NCBI RefSeq assembly: GCF_000002595.2
Contig: NC_057015.1
Span: 6,443,591 to 6,507,590, forward strand
DNA length: 64,000 bases
Direction of reading: 5' to 3'
Source: Chlamydomonas reinhardtii
Taxonomy: Eukaryota; Chlorophyta; Chlorophyceae; Chlamydomonadales; Chlamydomonadaceae
In this document: positions 47,981 through 59,411 of the stretch, piece by piece
How positions within the stretch are numbered: position 1 is the first letter of the stretch
Layout of the letters: the number at the start of each line of letters is the position of its first letter
Notes under the pieces: generated by a model
Seen by the model: the letters and a program-made list of their open reading frames with translations, nothing else
Databases searched by the model: none
What the model was told of the DNA's origin: nothing
Program-made: the position numbers and the translations under genes

Positions 47981-50900
47981 ATGCTGCCTGGCTCTGCAAG
48001 CCACGGGCTGGTTTCTAGTTTTTCACCGGGAGGGGACCAGTTCGCTCTTTCTGGGCCCGATGGACGCATTCGTGTGTATGAGACAGGTACAGCAAAACTG
48101 TGTTATTCGGAAAAAGCCTGTGCTGGCGCTGAAACTCGGTTGCTGCCGGCGCAGGCTCTGGGCGGCTCTTGGTGTCGCTAGGAGGGCCGTCAGATACGGC
48201 GAAAGCAAATGGAGGGCCAGCTGCAAACGGGCATTTGGTGGAGAATAACACATGCATCGCCTGGGTTGTCACCAAGGTACGCCTCTGCAGGCCGGGTAAC
48301 CGCGACGTTGACAGGCTCTCACAATCATGATGGTTTCTGGCGCAGGAGAAAGGGAAGAAGAAGCAGGCCGTCGGTGTGCGCGGTGTCGCAGTTGGGACGG
48401 CCGCCGGCGACGTGAAGTTCTATGACGTGCAGCTAGGCGAGCTTAAATGGAAGGCAGTGGACGCTGTCCAAGGGTAAGTTTTGGGCACTGTGGGGCGCGC
48501 CGGTCCCCTCTGGACCTCCCTAAATCGCAACATGCTGCCGGCGCCGCCGCAGGGGCGTCAAATCGCTGGTTTTCTCGGCCGGTCAGGGCGTTATCCTTGC
48601 AACTGGAGCCAACTGCTCGCTGGTGTCGGTCGGCGTGGAGGATGGCGCGGTGAAGAAGCGGTTCGAGGCGAGCAAGTACCCGATTACGGCCATCGCCCTG
48701 GCGCCAGGTGAGCCCCAGGGGTGCCTGGCGCGGCTCCCCTCCCCCGTCACAGGCTCGCATGTAACCCAGCACCTGCTAAACCCCGAACGCGTGCCCGCCG
48801 GCCCCAACAGATGGCAAGCACGTCTTCGGGGGCGGTTCCACCATGCAGCTTTGGGACGTGACCTCGGAGGAGCGGGCGGCCAAGTACACTGGGCACCCGG
48901 TGAGTCCGCGCACAGGCCCCGTCATTCCATGCAGGGATTGCTCAAGCTGCTGCGCGCGTGTCGCATGGTACATGCCCATGGTCCCAACACAGGCCCAGCC
49001 TCCGCAGCCACTACCCCGCTTGCGCCGGTTCCGCAACATCCGCCTACCCTACCCAACCCATCCTCGCAGACCGAAGTGCGCGCCGTGGCCTTTGTGCCGG
49101 GTCAGCCGCACGCCATCTCCGCGGCGACAGGCGAGCGGCACGTGGCGGTGTGGGACGTGCCGCCCGCCAAGAAGTCCAAAAAGCAGCACCCGGCCGTCAC
49201 CACGCTCAGCCTGGAGGAGCCGGCGGTGGCCGTGGACGCGGCGTGCGTGTCGGAGGGGGAAACGTTCAGCGTGGGCGCGGTGTCGGAGGGCGGCGAGGCA
49301 TACGTGTGGGTTTGCCACCGCGACTCGGCGGGCGGCGGCGACGCGGATGGTGGGGACGCTACAGGCGGGAGCCGGGCCAGCCTGGCGTGTCAGCTGGTGA
49401 TGCGGCTGCGGGTGGGCGACGGCAGCGCCGCCAAGGGGTAAGCGGATGGCGAGTAGCGAAGGGCGGGCGCTGCGGTGGGCACAGAGGACGTTGGGGCGAG
49501 TGCTGCTTGGGACTCTGTGGCGGTTGCGGGTGTCATGCGCGCATCCGCAAAGGGGATGCAGCTGGAATGGCGAGCTCGGTATCGTGGCAACAGTCCTCAT
49601 CTACCGGTGCTGAGCCTGCGATGCGTTTGCACGTTCATCTCCACAGGTCACATGCGGGCAAGGATGAAGAGATTCTAGGAGTGCAATTCCAACCAGGGCC
49701 TTCCGGTGAGTGGGTTGGTTTGGGGCTCCTTTCGGGGGTGCAGGGCGGGTGCATGTGATGGGCATGCGGAGCAGAGTTTGCCACACAAGCGGTTTGTAGG
49801 CAAATGGCACAGGTGCACGGTTGCCGTATGCGCCTCTCTTTTCCCTTGCGGGCTCTACATTGGTCCGGGAGGATGTTTCTTGGGTGCAAGATAACCGAGT
49901 TGAACGCGGTGCGGGGCTGGGTTGCACGTCCCGGCTACCGCTGAGGTTCTCCACCACAATCTATTCACAAACGTGCTTGCATGGCGCCATTAGTCTTCCC
50001 TTCTGGGCGTGCCAATCGGCTGGAAGGACGTTTTTACGGTGCTAGAGAACTGAGTTGAACGCGGTGCGGGGCTGGGCTGTACATCCCGGCTACCGCTGAG
50101 GTTCTCCACTACATAGTACATATGTGAAGGCTCATGTCCTGGAGGGCCGCTGGCACGCGGCATGCATGCGCCTTCTCTTTTCCCTCGCGGACTCTATATT
50201 GGTCCGGGAGGATGTTTCTTGGGTGCAAGATAATCGAGTTGAACGCGGTGCGGGGCTGGGTTGCACGTCCCGGCTACCGCTGAGGTTCTCCGCAACAGTC
50301 CCTAATCATGTTAATGGCGCCATTAGTCTTCCCTTCTGGGCGTGCCAATCGGCTGGAAGGACGTTTTTACGGTGCTACATAACCGAGTTGAACGCGGTGC
50401 GGGGCTGGGCTGTTACATCCCGGTTACCGCTGAGGTTCTCCACTACATCCTACTCATTACCAGTCCGCCGTAGGGGACCCTGTCACATAGGATGCACGCA
50501 CCTTCTCTTTTCCCTTGCGGACTCTACATTGGTTCGGGAGGATGTTTCTTGGGTGCAACAGTACCGCGCTGAACGCGGTGCGGGGCTGGGTTGCACGTCC
50601 CGGCTACCGCTGAGGTTCTCCGCGACAGTTACGAATACACACTTGACCCACCACCATCCTGACACTGCACGTATCCGTCTCCGTTGTAACCTTCCGCCGC
50701 CCTTGCATCCTCCTCACAGGTCCGTCGCTGCTGGTCGCGCGGGGGACGTCGGCGAAGCCCGCGTTTGAGACACTGGCCGTGCCCTTAGAAGCGGGCGCCG
50801 ACGTTGTGGTGTCCCTCCGCCCCGTCGGCGGCGTGCTGCTGCAGGCCAACCAGAAGGGCGCGGCGGCGGCGGCGTCCGCGCCCGGCGCGCAGGACAAGTC

Positions 50901-52469
50901 TGTGCAGCCGCGGCCAAAGCAGGCGCCCACCAGCGGCGCGAGCGTGACGCTGCTGGGCACTGACAACATCGGCGCGCCGGTGCTGTCTCGCGCGGCAGCG
51001 GAGGCGGCGGCTGCCTCGGGCCGGAAACGCGGCGCCGAGGACGACGAGGACATGAGCACAGCAGCAGCAGCGGGAGTGGAGGAGGAGGAGGTGCCGGACC
51101 TGCCGGAGGGCGACGTGCCGCTCGGGGAGCGCGTGGCGGCGCTGGAGGCGCGGTCACTGGGGACGGCGGGCGCTGCGGCGGAGGAGGCGGGCACCAGCGG
51201 CGCCGCCGGCGCGGCGTCGTCCATGCCTGGCGGCAGCGCCAAGGCGGACTCGCTGTCGGTGCTGCTGACGCAGGCCATCCGCAGCAACGACCGCGCGCTG
51301 CTGGAGCGCTGCCTGGCCACCAGCAGCACCACCGTCATCGCCAACACCGTGGCGCGCATCGTGCCCATGGACGCGGCGCTGTTCCTCAAAGTGCGTTCGT
51401 CTCAGGGCGTGCGGGGCTGGCGGTCAGGGGAAGATGAGATGTTGGCCGGGCGGGAGTTTTAGCAAGGGCGAGGTTGTGGCAGGGGCGGTGGCGCAGAGGG
51501 GCAGTGATTTTACCATTAATATGAATGGATGGAGACGGTACTCCTGCGCCAGATTTTATGTGCTTGCCGAGTAGTTGCTGAGGTACGACAATGCACTGGT
51601 GCAGTCGGCTGTGCCAACTCCATGCGCCTCCGCTACGACCCAGCCGTTCACCCGGCTCGCAGCAGACGCGCCTTGGAAGCGCGGCAGAGCCTCCTTGACT
51701 GTATTCATAGCATTGGCCGACCCATACTAACCGCAACCCACCCGCTGCCGCTGCCTCTCCTGCAGGCTGCCGTGGACCGGCTCGTGTCCAAGCCCAACCG
51801 CGCGGTGCAGCTGGTGCCCTGGATCCGGGCCGTGCTGCACCACCACACCGCCTACCTCATGTCGGCGCCCGGCGTGCAGCCGGCGCTCACCAGCCTGTTC
51901 CAGGCCATTGACTCGCGCGTGCGGCTGCACGACCCGCTGCTGCGCCTGTACGGGCGGCTGGGGCTTGTGCTACACCACACGCGGACGGACAAGGCGGCAG
52001 CGGGGCCGGAGCGGCCAGGGCCAGAGGTGAGACCGAGACAGGTTCAGGTGTCGGACATGGGGTGGGGGTAGAGCGGCACGGAAAGGCTTGAATGGCGGCG
52101 GTAGGAGGCGGCGTGTGGCGCTTGCGAGCATGCGGGAGGGAATGTTTGTACTTCCCCATGTTTCGTACAGACCCGCCCCTTCTCCGTCACGAATGTGGAA
52201 ATGCGCTACGCTTCTAGCAATGCATTGTAAACAACTATACTCATCGCCTGCAGGTGGAGTACGTGGACGACCTGGAGGAGGAGCCCGCGGCCGAGGACCC
52301 CTTCGCGCCCGCACCCGTGTCAGATGACGAGGATGACGAGGACGATGAGGACGAGTCGGGGTCGGAGGACGAGGACGGCGAGGCCAAGTTCGATGCCATG
52401 CTGGCGGACGGACCGCAGGGCAGCGATGACGACGAAGACCTGGACAGCTTCCTTGATGACGATGACTGA
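47981..52469 (+). CDS. UTP5: UTP5/WDR43 homologue, small-subunit processome (t-UTP) protein
   Basis: Ten exons close in phase: 47981-48086, 48155-48276, 48346-48473, 48553-48707, 48811-48899, 49070-49437, 49647-49705, 50720-51390, 51766-52026 and 52254-52469; 724 residues. WD-repeat blades fill about 1-340: FSPGGDQFALSGPDGRIRVY, VAVGTAAGDVKFYDVQLGEL, FGGGSTMQLWDV and ATGERHVAVWDV. A Utp12/Dip2-type helical domain covers about 515-640: LSVLLTQAIRSNDRALLERC, PNRAVQLVPWIRAVLHHHTA, and LTSLFQAIDSRVRLHDPLLR. The tail is an acidic Asp/Glu stretch ending FLDDDD. In yeast and human this protein sits in the UtpA/t-UTP complex that starts 18S pre-rRNA processing in the nucleolus. The 1-kb intron before exon 8 is filled with a tandem repeat. 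Confidence 0.93.
49831..50632 (+). repeat. Higher-order tandem repeat inside a UTP5 intron
   Basis: A shared ~50-bp core starting GAACGCGGTGCGGGGCTGGG and ending GCTGAGGTTCTCC occurs five times, at 49902-49952, 50057-50107, 50241-50291, 50390-50441 and 50571-50621. Two different spacers alternate between cores: type A (contains GGAGGATGTTTCTTGGGTGC) and type B (contains CGTGCCAATCGGCTGGAAGG). The order is A-core-B-core-A-core-B-core-A-core, with a compound period of about 335 bp. Confidence 0.93.
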
Positions 52470-52758
52470 GTTCGTTGGTTAGCGTGGCAAGCAATTGGCG
52501 GGGTGGACCTAGGTCATGGGCTTTGCAGGTATGCAGGGAAGATGCATGTGCGTTGGGATGTTACCAATCCAGCTTCCGGTCCCGGCTGTCCCAAGCTCCA
52601 GGGCAAGATTGGGGCAGGGTCGGCAGGTTCCGGCAGTCCTGGCGTGATGGCGTGCGCGAGGGAGCATGCTAGTGTGGAACAGGACGGAAGAAAGGGGCAG
52701 AAATCTGCCTCGTTGGCCGTGCGGTAGAGTGACAAAATGTGTCTGGATGCAGAATTCA

Positions 52759-52763
52759 TGTAA
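52759..52763 (+). terminator. Putative TGTAA poly(A) signal of UTP5
   Basis: TGTAA 290 bp after the UTP5 stop. Confidence 0.55.
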
Positions 52764-52858
52764 GACAGTCTGCAAGCGTGGTCTGCAAGTCATAGGTTCA
52801 TTCAAAATGGTGCTAAATCTAAGCTGGAGCACGGCACTGCCTTCCCAGGTGAAGGAGG

Positions 52859-53155
52859 CTTCTCGGCCTGTACTGGGGCCTTGACAACCTGCTAAACAAT
52901 GCCATTGCAAACGAGGGCGGTCAGCCGTACCCACAGACCGGGACGATCTCGACAAGGTACAGCGTAGCAGCCGGGGGCGGCAAGGACGGCAAGCGCGACG
53001 CGCTGCGGCTGGGCTTTGACGCGGTGATTGGCAGCAGCAGCTCCTCGGCGCAGCGGTTCAATGCCGCAAACACGGCCGCGGCTTACGCCGTGATGGAGGC
53101 TGCCCGGCCCGGGGCAAAGCTGCGCACGGTCTGCGCGCGCGGCAGTCGGCGGTAG
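52859..53155 (+). pseudogene. Orphan coding fragment, C-terminal exon-like
   Basis: An open frame of 98 codons ends in TAG at 53153-53155 and looks like real protein: GLYWGLDNLLNNAIANEGGQ, then TGTISTRYSVAAGGGKDGK, LRLGFDAVIGSSSSSAQRFN and TAAAYAVMEAARPGAKLRTV. It has no ATG, and a TGA closes the frame just upstream at 52852-52854. It lies beyond the predicted UTP5 poly(A) site and just before the first copy of a duplicated segment. It may be the last exon of a broken or displaced gene; I do not recognise the family. Confidence 0.5.
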
Positions 53156-53201
53156 TTCAGGAGTTCAGCTTGGCAGTTGCTTCGCGGTTGCCGACACGGC
53201 A

Positions 53202-53607
53202 TGGCGCACCAACCAGAGGCCTAGCCGGTTAGCCCAGAGCACTTGTCAGCGGCACCAAAGTCGTTTGAGCATCGTTGCAGCAAGCGTTTGGGCAGCAAGA
53301 CTTGCGCGCCTGCGCGGCCTGCGTCAGCAGACCCCGCCTGACCCGACGATGCACAGCATAGCTTTGGTGAGCTGCGCTGCGGACTCGAGCCGAGGGCATG
53401 ACAAACGGGAGGTGCGAATGCGACAAGCCACGTACGGGCCTGGTGTCTTGACGCCGGGCTGACCCGGCTGAGAGGGTGTGGGCAGCAGCTGCAGTATACT
53501 GCGAGCTAGCAGGCTCAACAGGAGTCGAGGCGCTGCGCGAGTTTGCGAACAGTACACGGAGATTTGACAACCGGTGTTGTGCGGCCGACTTTTCGCAGGG
53601 CGCTCTG
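53202..53607 (+). repeat. Direct repeat, copy 1 (~0.4 kb)
   Basis: From TGGCGCACCAACCAGAGGCC to TTCGCAGGGCGCTCTG this segment matches 55762-56198 at high identity over its right ~270 bp and more loosely on the left. In this copy the frame matching the possible zinc-finger exon ends in TAG directly after the shared block. Confidence 0.9.
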
Positions 53608-55761
53608 TAGCCGCGTTGTGCCTTATAACGTGGTGTGGGTTGTGGGGGTATGTTGCGGGGGAAGGGGGGGGGGTACGAACAAAACAGTGTTTGGGCCCCA
53701 TACGGCCCCATGGACCCCAACCTCACGACGCCCCCTCCGGACCTCCCGGACGCCCCCACTGTACACCCCCTCAAAGCCCACTCATACCCCTTAGCTTTTA
53801 GCGACGTAGGTGTCAATCGCATGCTCTCGGCGAGCTCTACAATTGTATACCTCCAGTTCATCAGCTGGAAGCACATCTTGACTGGCAGCCACGCCACACA
53901 TGTGTATGTGTACATGGCCGACCACCGACCCTACTGTGGGACTGCCCTGGTGTGCGCTTAAGCTTGCAATTGCGCTCGTCCATACAATGTTCGGGATTGT
54001 GTGCCGAAAGATTGTGGTCGGGATTTCTCCCGGGATGATGTGAAGCATCCCGGGATCAACGTGACGCAGTCGCCAGCATCGATGGCCGGCAGCAGCCTGG
54101 TCGCCCCGACCCACACCAATTCTTGGCCGTCACGGATTAGCGTCAGCCTTGGTCATTACGGATTAGCGTCAGCTCACACAGTCTCCACGATATCTAAGAG
54201 AAACGCGCAGGTAGAGCGCTACGTGACTTGGATGGTGATGTGGACGAACATGCCGGCACATTCCAGAGGCCAAACGTTCTGCAAATACCCTAGTATATGC
54301 ATGCTGATGTGTGATAGTGCTTGTGCTATTGGGTAGAGCGTTTGTTTGGGCGTTCTGGGCGCGGAGACGAAAGCCTTGGGGACCCCGGGACGGAGGACCC
54401 TAAACTTTGGGGGCCCATCTAGCTCTCGCGCGCTCTCAGCAGCGAAGCACATGCCCTGGCTGGCACACGGGGGCAACTACCATATTGTATTTACACGCAC
54501 CGGTGCACGTCAGTGGATTGTGCCGTTTACCGCTGAGCTTGACTAACCTGCGTTGATGCCAATCGAGTAAATAGCGATACCCCGCCTTACGCCATCACCA
54601 TGTAGAATACGACCCTGCCAGCCAGGGGCCTGGGTGGCGGAAGTGTGCTGACGCCCGCCAAGATCATCTCAACGACGGGAGACGGGGAATGCAACACGTT
54701 ACGCGACAAGGTATGGCAGGACATTCGTTATGTGCTAAACACAGGCTAAAACGGGTCGTGACGGTGTGTGACGCGGGTGACAAGAACCATTCTTAGATGC
54801 AGCTAAACTGTGCAAGCTGGCAAGAGTACTGCTGCAGTATGAATAATGGGTAGTGTATTGACACAAGGATTCCTTTCGCGTGGGGCCCACGCGGGCCCGC
54901 CCTGACAGTCACTTGCGATCATTAAAATTACGTCACGTCATCGCGAGCCGGCAGTCAGGTGACCGGCTGACCCGAAGCTGGAACTTTACACGGTATGCGA
55001 AGTCCATGTTTGCAGTATGTCTAGAAAGCCTTCAATAGTCTTTGATGGGGCCCCTTGCAGCAGCTTCGTCCGGGGAGGCGCGCGAACGTGTTCAGAGCCG
55101 AGCGAGTCGGAGGTCCTGCCGACATAGTTTGGTTGCACGCTGGACACTGTGCTTGTAACAGGTTTTGCACTATTTGTTTAGCCGGCGCAAGTGCATGCCA
55201 ACGAGTAGACAAGGAAGACTGACCGTGTGCCCGTCTGCCAACTGAACTGGAGTCTGTGACTGATAGCATTTGCTATGTTTTAATGTTGCTAGTGGTAAGG
55301 AAAATTGCGCGCGTGTGGGCGTAATCAAGACAGTCGGTTTTGGCTCAACGACGTCACCAGAGTTACACCACATGGTTGTTTGTGCAGAGATTAGCAGCAC
55401 ACATATGAAGATGTCCAATAGTTTGCAGTAGGTCGGAAGGTGCGCTTTCAGGTTGAGCAGGACGCAACGCCCTGCGCCCACGCTCGACAGGTCGCCACCT
55501 CAAACCTGACCGCATCCAGCTTTGAAACACAAAGCCTGTAGTACACATTTAAGGTGGCGATAGGGCTGGAAACCAGTGGCTGAGACCGGGCATCAGTGCT
55601 ACCCGCTGAGTCCAATCTTGACGACCCGCAGGGGCATACTTCCGAGCTTGGCGGCCGCCTGGCACAAACCAGCTACATATACACTATACTGCAACGCCTT
55701 ACAAACATAGCTTGCATCCACACCAACAGCATTCTCACATAAAGCTCCGAAGGATCATTTG
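53608..55761. other. Spacer between direct repeats; no gene recognised
   Basis: About 2.15 kb with only short frames and no family motif on either strand. A 16-bp string ACGGATTAGCGTCAGC occurs twice within 30 bp near 54130-54175. I found no transposase, reverse transcriptase or integrase signature. Confidence 0.45.
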
Positions 55762-56198
55762 TGGCGCACCAACCAGAGACCTAGCCCAGAGCACTTGTCA
55801 GCAGCGATATCAAAGTCATTTTGTGGCAGCTAGCGTTTTCCTGCTGGACAGCGAGCCTTGCGCAGCCTGCGTCAGCAGAGCCCGTCCGACCCGGCGGTGC
55901 GCGGACCCCGCACGCGGGCCTCGTATAACCCTCCGACGCTGCGCAGCAGAGCTATGGTAAGCTGCGCTGCGGACTCGAGCTGAGGGAATGACAAACGGGA
56001 GGTGCGAATGCGACAAGCCACGTACGGGCCTGGTGTCTTGACGCCGGGCTGAGCCGGCTGAGAGGGTGTGGCGAAGCAGCTGCAGTATACTGCGAGCTGG
56101 CAGGCTCAACAGGAGTCGAGGCGCTGCGCGAGCTTGCGAACAGTACACGGAGATTTGACAACCGGTGTTGTGCGGCCGACTGTTCGCAGGGCGCTCTG
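55762..56198 (+). repeat. Direct repeat, copy 2 (~0.44 kb)
   Basis: Second copy of 53202-53607, offset by about 2.56 kb. It is ~30 bp longer, mainly from an insertion near 55890-55950. Its right end runs into a plus-strand open frame that can be spliced in phase to the zinc-finger gene. Confidence 0.9.
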
Positions 56199-56554
56199 GA
56201 GGCGCTAGCCGCGGTTTGCGCGGAGGAACTGCAATCTAATCAAAGATTGGCGTTAGTGGACAGCACTGGGGTGCACTCGGCCGTAACCGGAGGTGAGTTG
56301 GGCTCGCCTTCTTCTGGGGCGGCACAAAGCGGAAACGGTTATGCCAGCGGCCCAAGACGCGAAATTCATCATACAATCCCAGATTCCTGCGTCTGTCACC
56401 TTCATTGCTACTCTTTGCGATTCACTGTGGCGCGTGAACGGTTTTTCGCGACGTCTCTGGGGTTCGCACTTCCTCGCTCTACGATAACGTGTGCGCCCCT
56501 TCTGCGCCTGAAGGCTCCTTTTTGGAGCCTGTTCCATCGCTAACTGATTACCTG

Positions 56555-59411
56555 ATGCTTTGCTCTGCAGGTGGCTACCTACAAAACTACCAGCACCTCG
56601 TGCAAGTCCTGGCCGCACATGCGGCGAAGCAGCAGCAACAGACCGCGGTCGGGCCCGGTGGACTGCGCCTGCAGCTGCCACTCCAGGTCCAAACGCAATT
56701 ACAGCACCAACCTCAGCAGCAGCGGGCGCCAGTCATTCTACACCAGCAGGGGCGGCCAACTCAGCCAGTGATCGTGACTCGACCGCCCACACTGCCGGTT
56801 CCCGCTGCACTCCCGCCCGCTGTCACGTTTCGGCCTCAAACCCAGCAACTTCAGTTGAAACGGCCAGCGGATTCAGCGATGTCCGAGGCTCGTGGCAAGC
56901 TGGAGAGCGTCGACGTGCGACCCCTCAGCCCTCCAAGCAAGCCTTCCTCCAAGCCCCTTATCCCGGGAGGGCCTTGCGAAAACCCCGTAAGTCTGGGATT
57001 CGCGGCCATGATGGCATATGTTGTACAGGTTTTGCTGATGTTCAACTTTTGCGAGATTTTCTGGCTTCGTGGTCAGTGGTCATCTGTTCCTTTCCGCTGT
57101 ACCTGACGTCACCTGGCCTGTCGTACACTTCGCAGTACTGCGGCGTGGTGGAGGCCCCTCAGTGGCGCCGCATTGAGAAGAAGCTGGTGTGCAACCGCTG
57201 CGGCATGTACTACCACAGGCACGCGCGCTTCCCCGACTGGAGCTACTTCGTAAGTGTGCAAAGTGCAGGGTATCTTCCGTGCTTACTTTCGATGCGGCGA
57301 CTTGTTTGTTTGGTGGATTGATGCGAGCTCATCTTGACTTGACGTCCTGCTCACGCCCCGTCTTGCAGAGCGGCCTGGCGAACAAGAACTCCACGCGGCA
57401 CGTGGTCATCACGCATCGCGGCCGCGAGGGCCTGCAGCAGAACCAGCCCCAGCAGACGCAGTCGCAGCAGGTGCAGATACTGTCAAAGCCGCCGCTGCCG
57501 GCGCACATGCAGCAGACGCCCTCGCCCCTGGCCTCGCCCTCGCTGTCGCCCGCGCTATCGCCCAACCTGCTGCACGTCCGCGACCCGGCGCCTGTGCCGC
57601 AGACGCTGGCACAGGCCGCGGGGCCGGAGGTGGAGCAGCACGAGCAGGCCGCGGCGCCTGGCGGCATGAGCGACGGCAATCTGTCGGAGCTGCTGCGGCA
57701 GGCGGGCGCCTCGGCTGACCTGGAGGCCGTGCAGCGGCTGCTCACCACGCCCGTGCGGCAGCTGGACATTGACACCATCCGCAAGCTGCAGGCGCTCCTG
57801 GGCGAGCGAGTGAGGCAGCAGCAGCACACTCAGAACCGCAGCCCGCCGATGTCGCCCAGCCGGGAGGCCATGGCAGCAAAGCCGGGTCAGCAGGAGCCGC
57901 CCGCCTCGCCGCAGCGCGGCGCCAGCCCCGGAAGCCCGCGCTCCGACTCCACGTTTGCGCCGCCCGCGCATGCGCTCGACGGCGCGCCGGCTGTGGCCTC
58001 GGGCCGCGGCGGCGCAGGCGGCAGCGCTGTGGCCGAGGCGCGGCAGGTGCCTTCGGGTCCCGCGCGCTCTCCGCTGCGCACACCCCCGTCATCGCTGCTG
58101 CAAGCAGACAGTGTGACGATGATGCAGCTTGGTCAGCAGCCGGCCACGGGCTCTGCACTGAGCCCCGGCGGCTCCTCCCTGCATGGTGCCGCGAATCGCG
58201 CCGGCGCGGATGCGTGGGAGGCATGCCGCACGGCTGCGGCGGAGCAGCGCAGCCCGCGTGTCTTCACGGACGCTGAGGTTGAGTCGGTGAGCGCCGGTCC
58301 CGAGATGCATCCCGTCAAGCGCATGCGCGTGACACCGCCGCCCGCGGCAGACACCTGGGCCGTGGAGCCGGCGCGGCGCGTGCAGGTGACGTCGCAGGCT
58401 GGCCTGCAGCAGCAGGTTCTGCTGACCCACATGCTGCTGCAGCAACAGCAGCAGGAGCAGGACAAGGCGCTGCGGGCGGCGGCAATGCAGCAGCAACAGC
58501 AGCGCCAGGCAGCCGCAGCGCGCCAGCTGGCAGCGGCGCAGCGCCAGGCGGCGGTGGAGGAGGCAGGCATGCTCATGGCCCAGCAGCAGCAGCAGCAGCA
58601 GCAGCAGCGCCGCCGGGCGCAGATGGCTGCTCAGTCTGCAACTCCCGCTGGTGCGGGCGCGGCCGGCCGCTCTCTGATGGAGACCATTGCGGCGGCTGCG
58701 GCGCTGCAGCAGCAGCAGCACGGCCCCTCGCGCGGTGGCCAGCAGGAGCAGCAGTGGCAAGAGCACCAACAGCAGCAGCAGCAGGAGCGCGGGCTGCAGG
58801 GCGCCATGGGCGGCCTGCTGATGCGCGACCTGCAGCAGCGGGCCATGCTTGTGCACCACCATTACCACCAACAACAACAGCAGCACCAGCACCAACAGGC
58901 CCAGCACCACCAACAGCAGCAACAGCAGCAAGGTGGTGGCCAGCGGCGCCTGAGCGGCAGCGGCTACTCAGCAGCACCGCAACTGCGGCTGGTTGCCCTG
59001 GACGGCAGCACCGCGGCGGCAGCTGCGGCCCGTGGTGGCCCGGCCCGTGGCGGCTACGATGGTGGCTACTTGCAGCAGCAGCAGCAGCAGCAGCAACGGG
59101 AGCAGGGCCGCAGGAGCAGCCAGCAGGGCTACTTTGCAGGCGGTAACAACGGCGGCATGTCGCAGGCGGTGGCCGGCCGTGGCGCGGGCCTGAGCGAGGC
59201 CCAGGCCAAGGAGCTGCTGAGCGCGCTTCTGGCACGGCGGGCTGGCGGCGGCGGCGGTAACAATGCGGATTTCGAGGCGGCTGCACTGGCAGCTCTGGCA
59301 GCGGCCAAGGGCGCAGGGCAGATGGGCGGCGGCGGCAACAACCCTGGAGGCGTGGCAGCGCTGCTGCCGGTCCTGGACCTTGGCAAACCCTCTGCAGCCG
59401 TTGCATTCTGA
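56555..59411 (+). CDS. Variant GATA-type zinc-finger protein with long Gln-rich tail
   Basis: Three exons close in phase: 56555-56986, 57136-57249 and 57369-59411; 862 residues from the ATG at 56555. The zinc finger spans the first intron: CENPYCGVVEAPQWRRIEKK then LVCNRCGMYYHRHARFPDW. This fits the GATA plan (Cys pair, Pro-x-Trp-Arg-Arg, Cys-Asn-x-Cys-Gly) but with C-x4-C-x16-C-x2-C spacing rather than the usual C-x2-C-x17/18-C-x2-C. A helical stretch at about 277-325 (NLSELLRQAGASADLEAVQR onward) is the only other ordered-looking part; the rest is Gln, His and Ala-rich. A nuclear DNA-binding regulator is the likely role. A better 5' end may exist: an open exon ending at 56292 splices in phase to 56571 and would replace the first residues. 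Confidence 0.78.

Noticed and set aside
50124-50768. A 214-codon plus-strand frame across the intronic repeats
   Set aside because: It is open only because the tandem units share frame; it lacks any domain and lies within a UTP5 intron with good splice sites.
53202-56198. The two ~0.4 kb direct repeats as ends of an LTR-type element
   Set aside because: No matching TG...CA termini, no target-site duplication that I could see, and the 2.15 kb between them shows no capsid, protease, polymerase or integrase motif. A local gene-piece duplication fits better.
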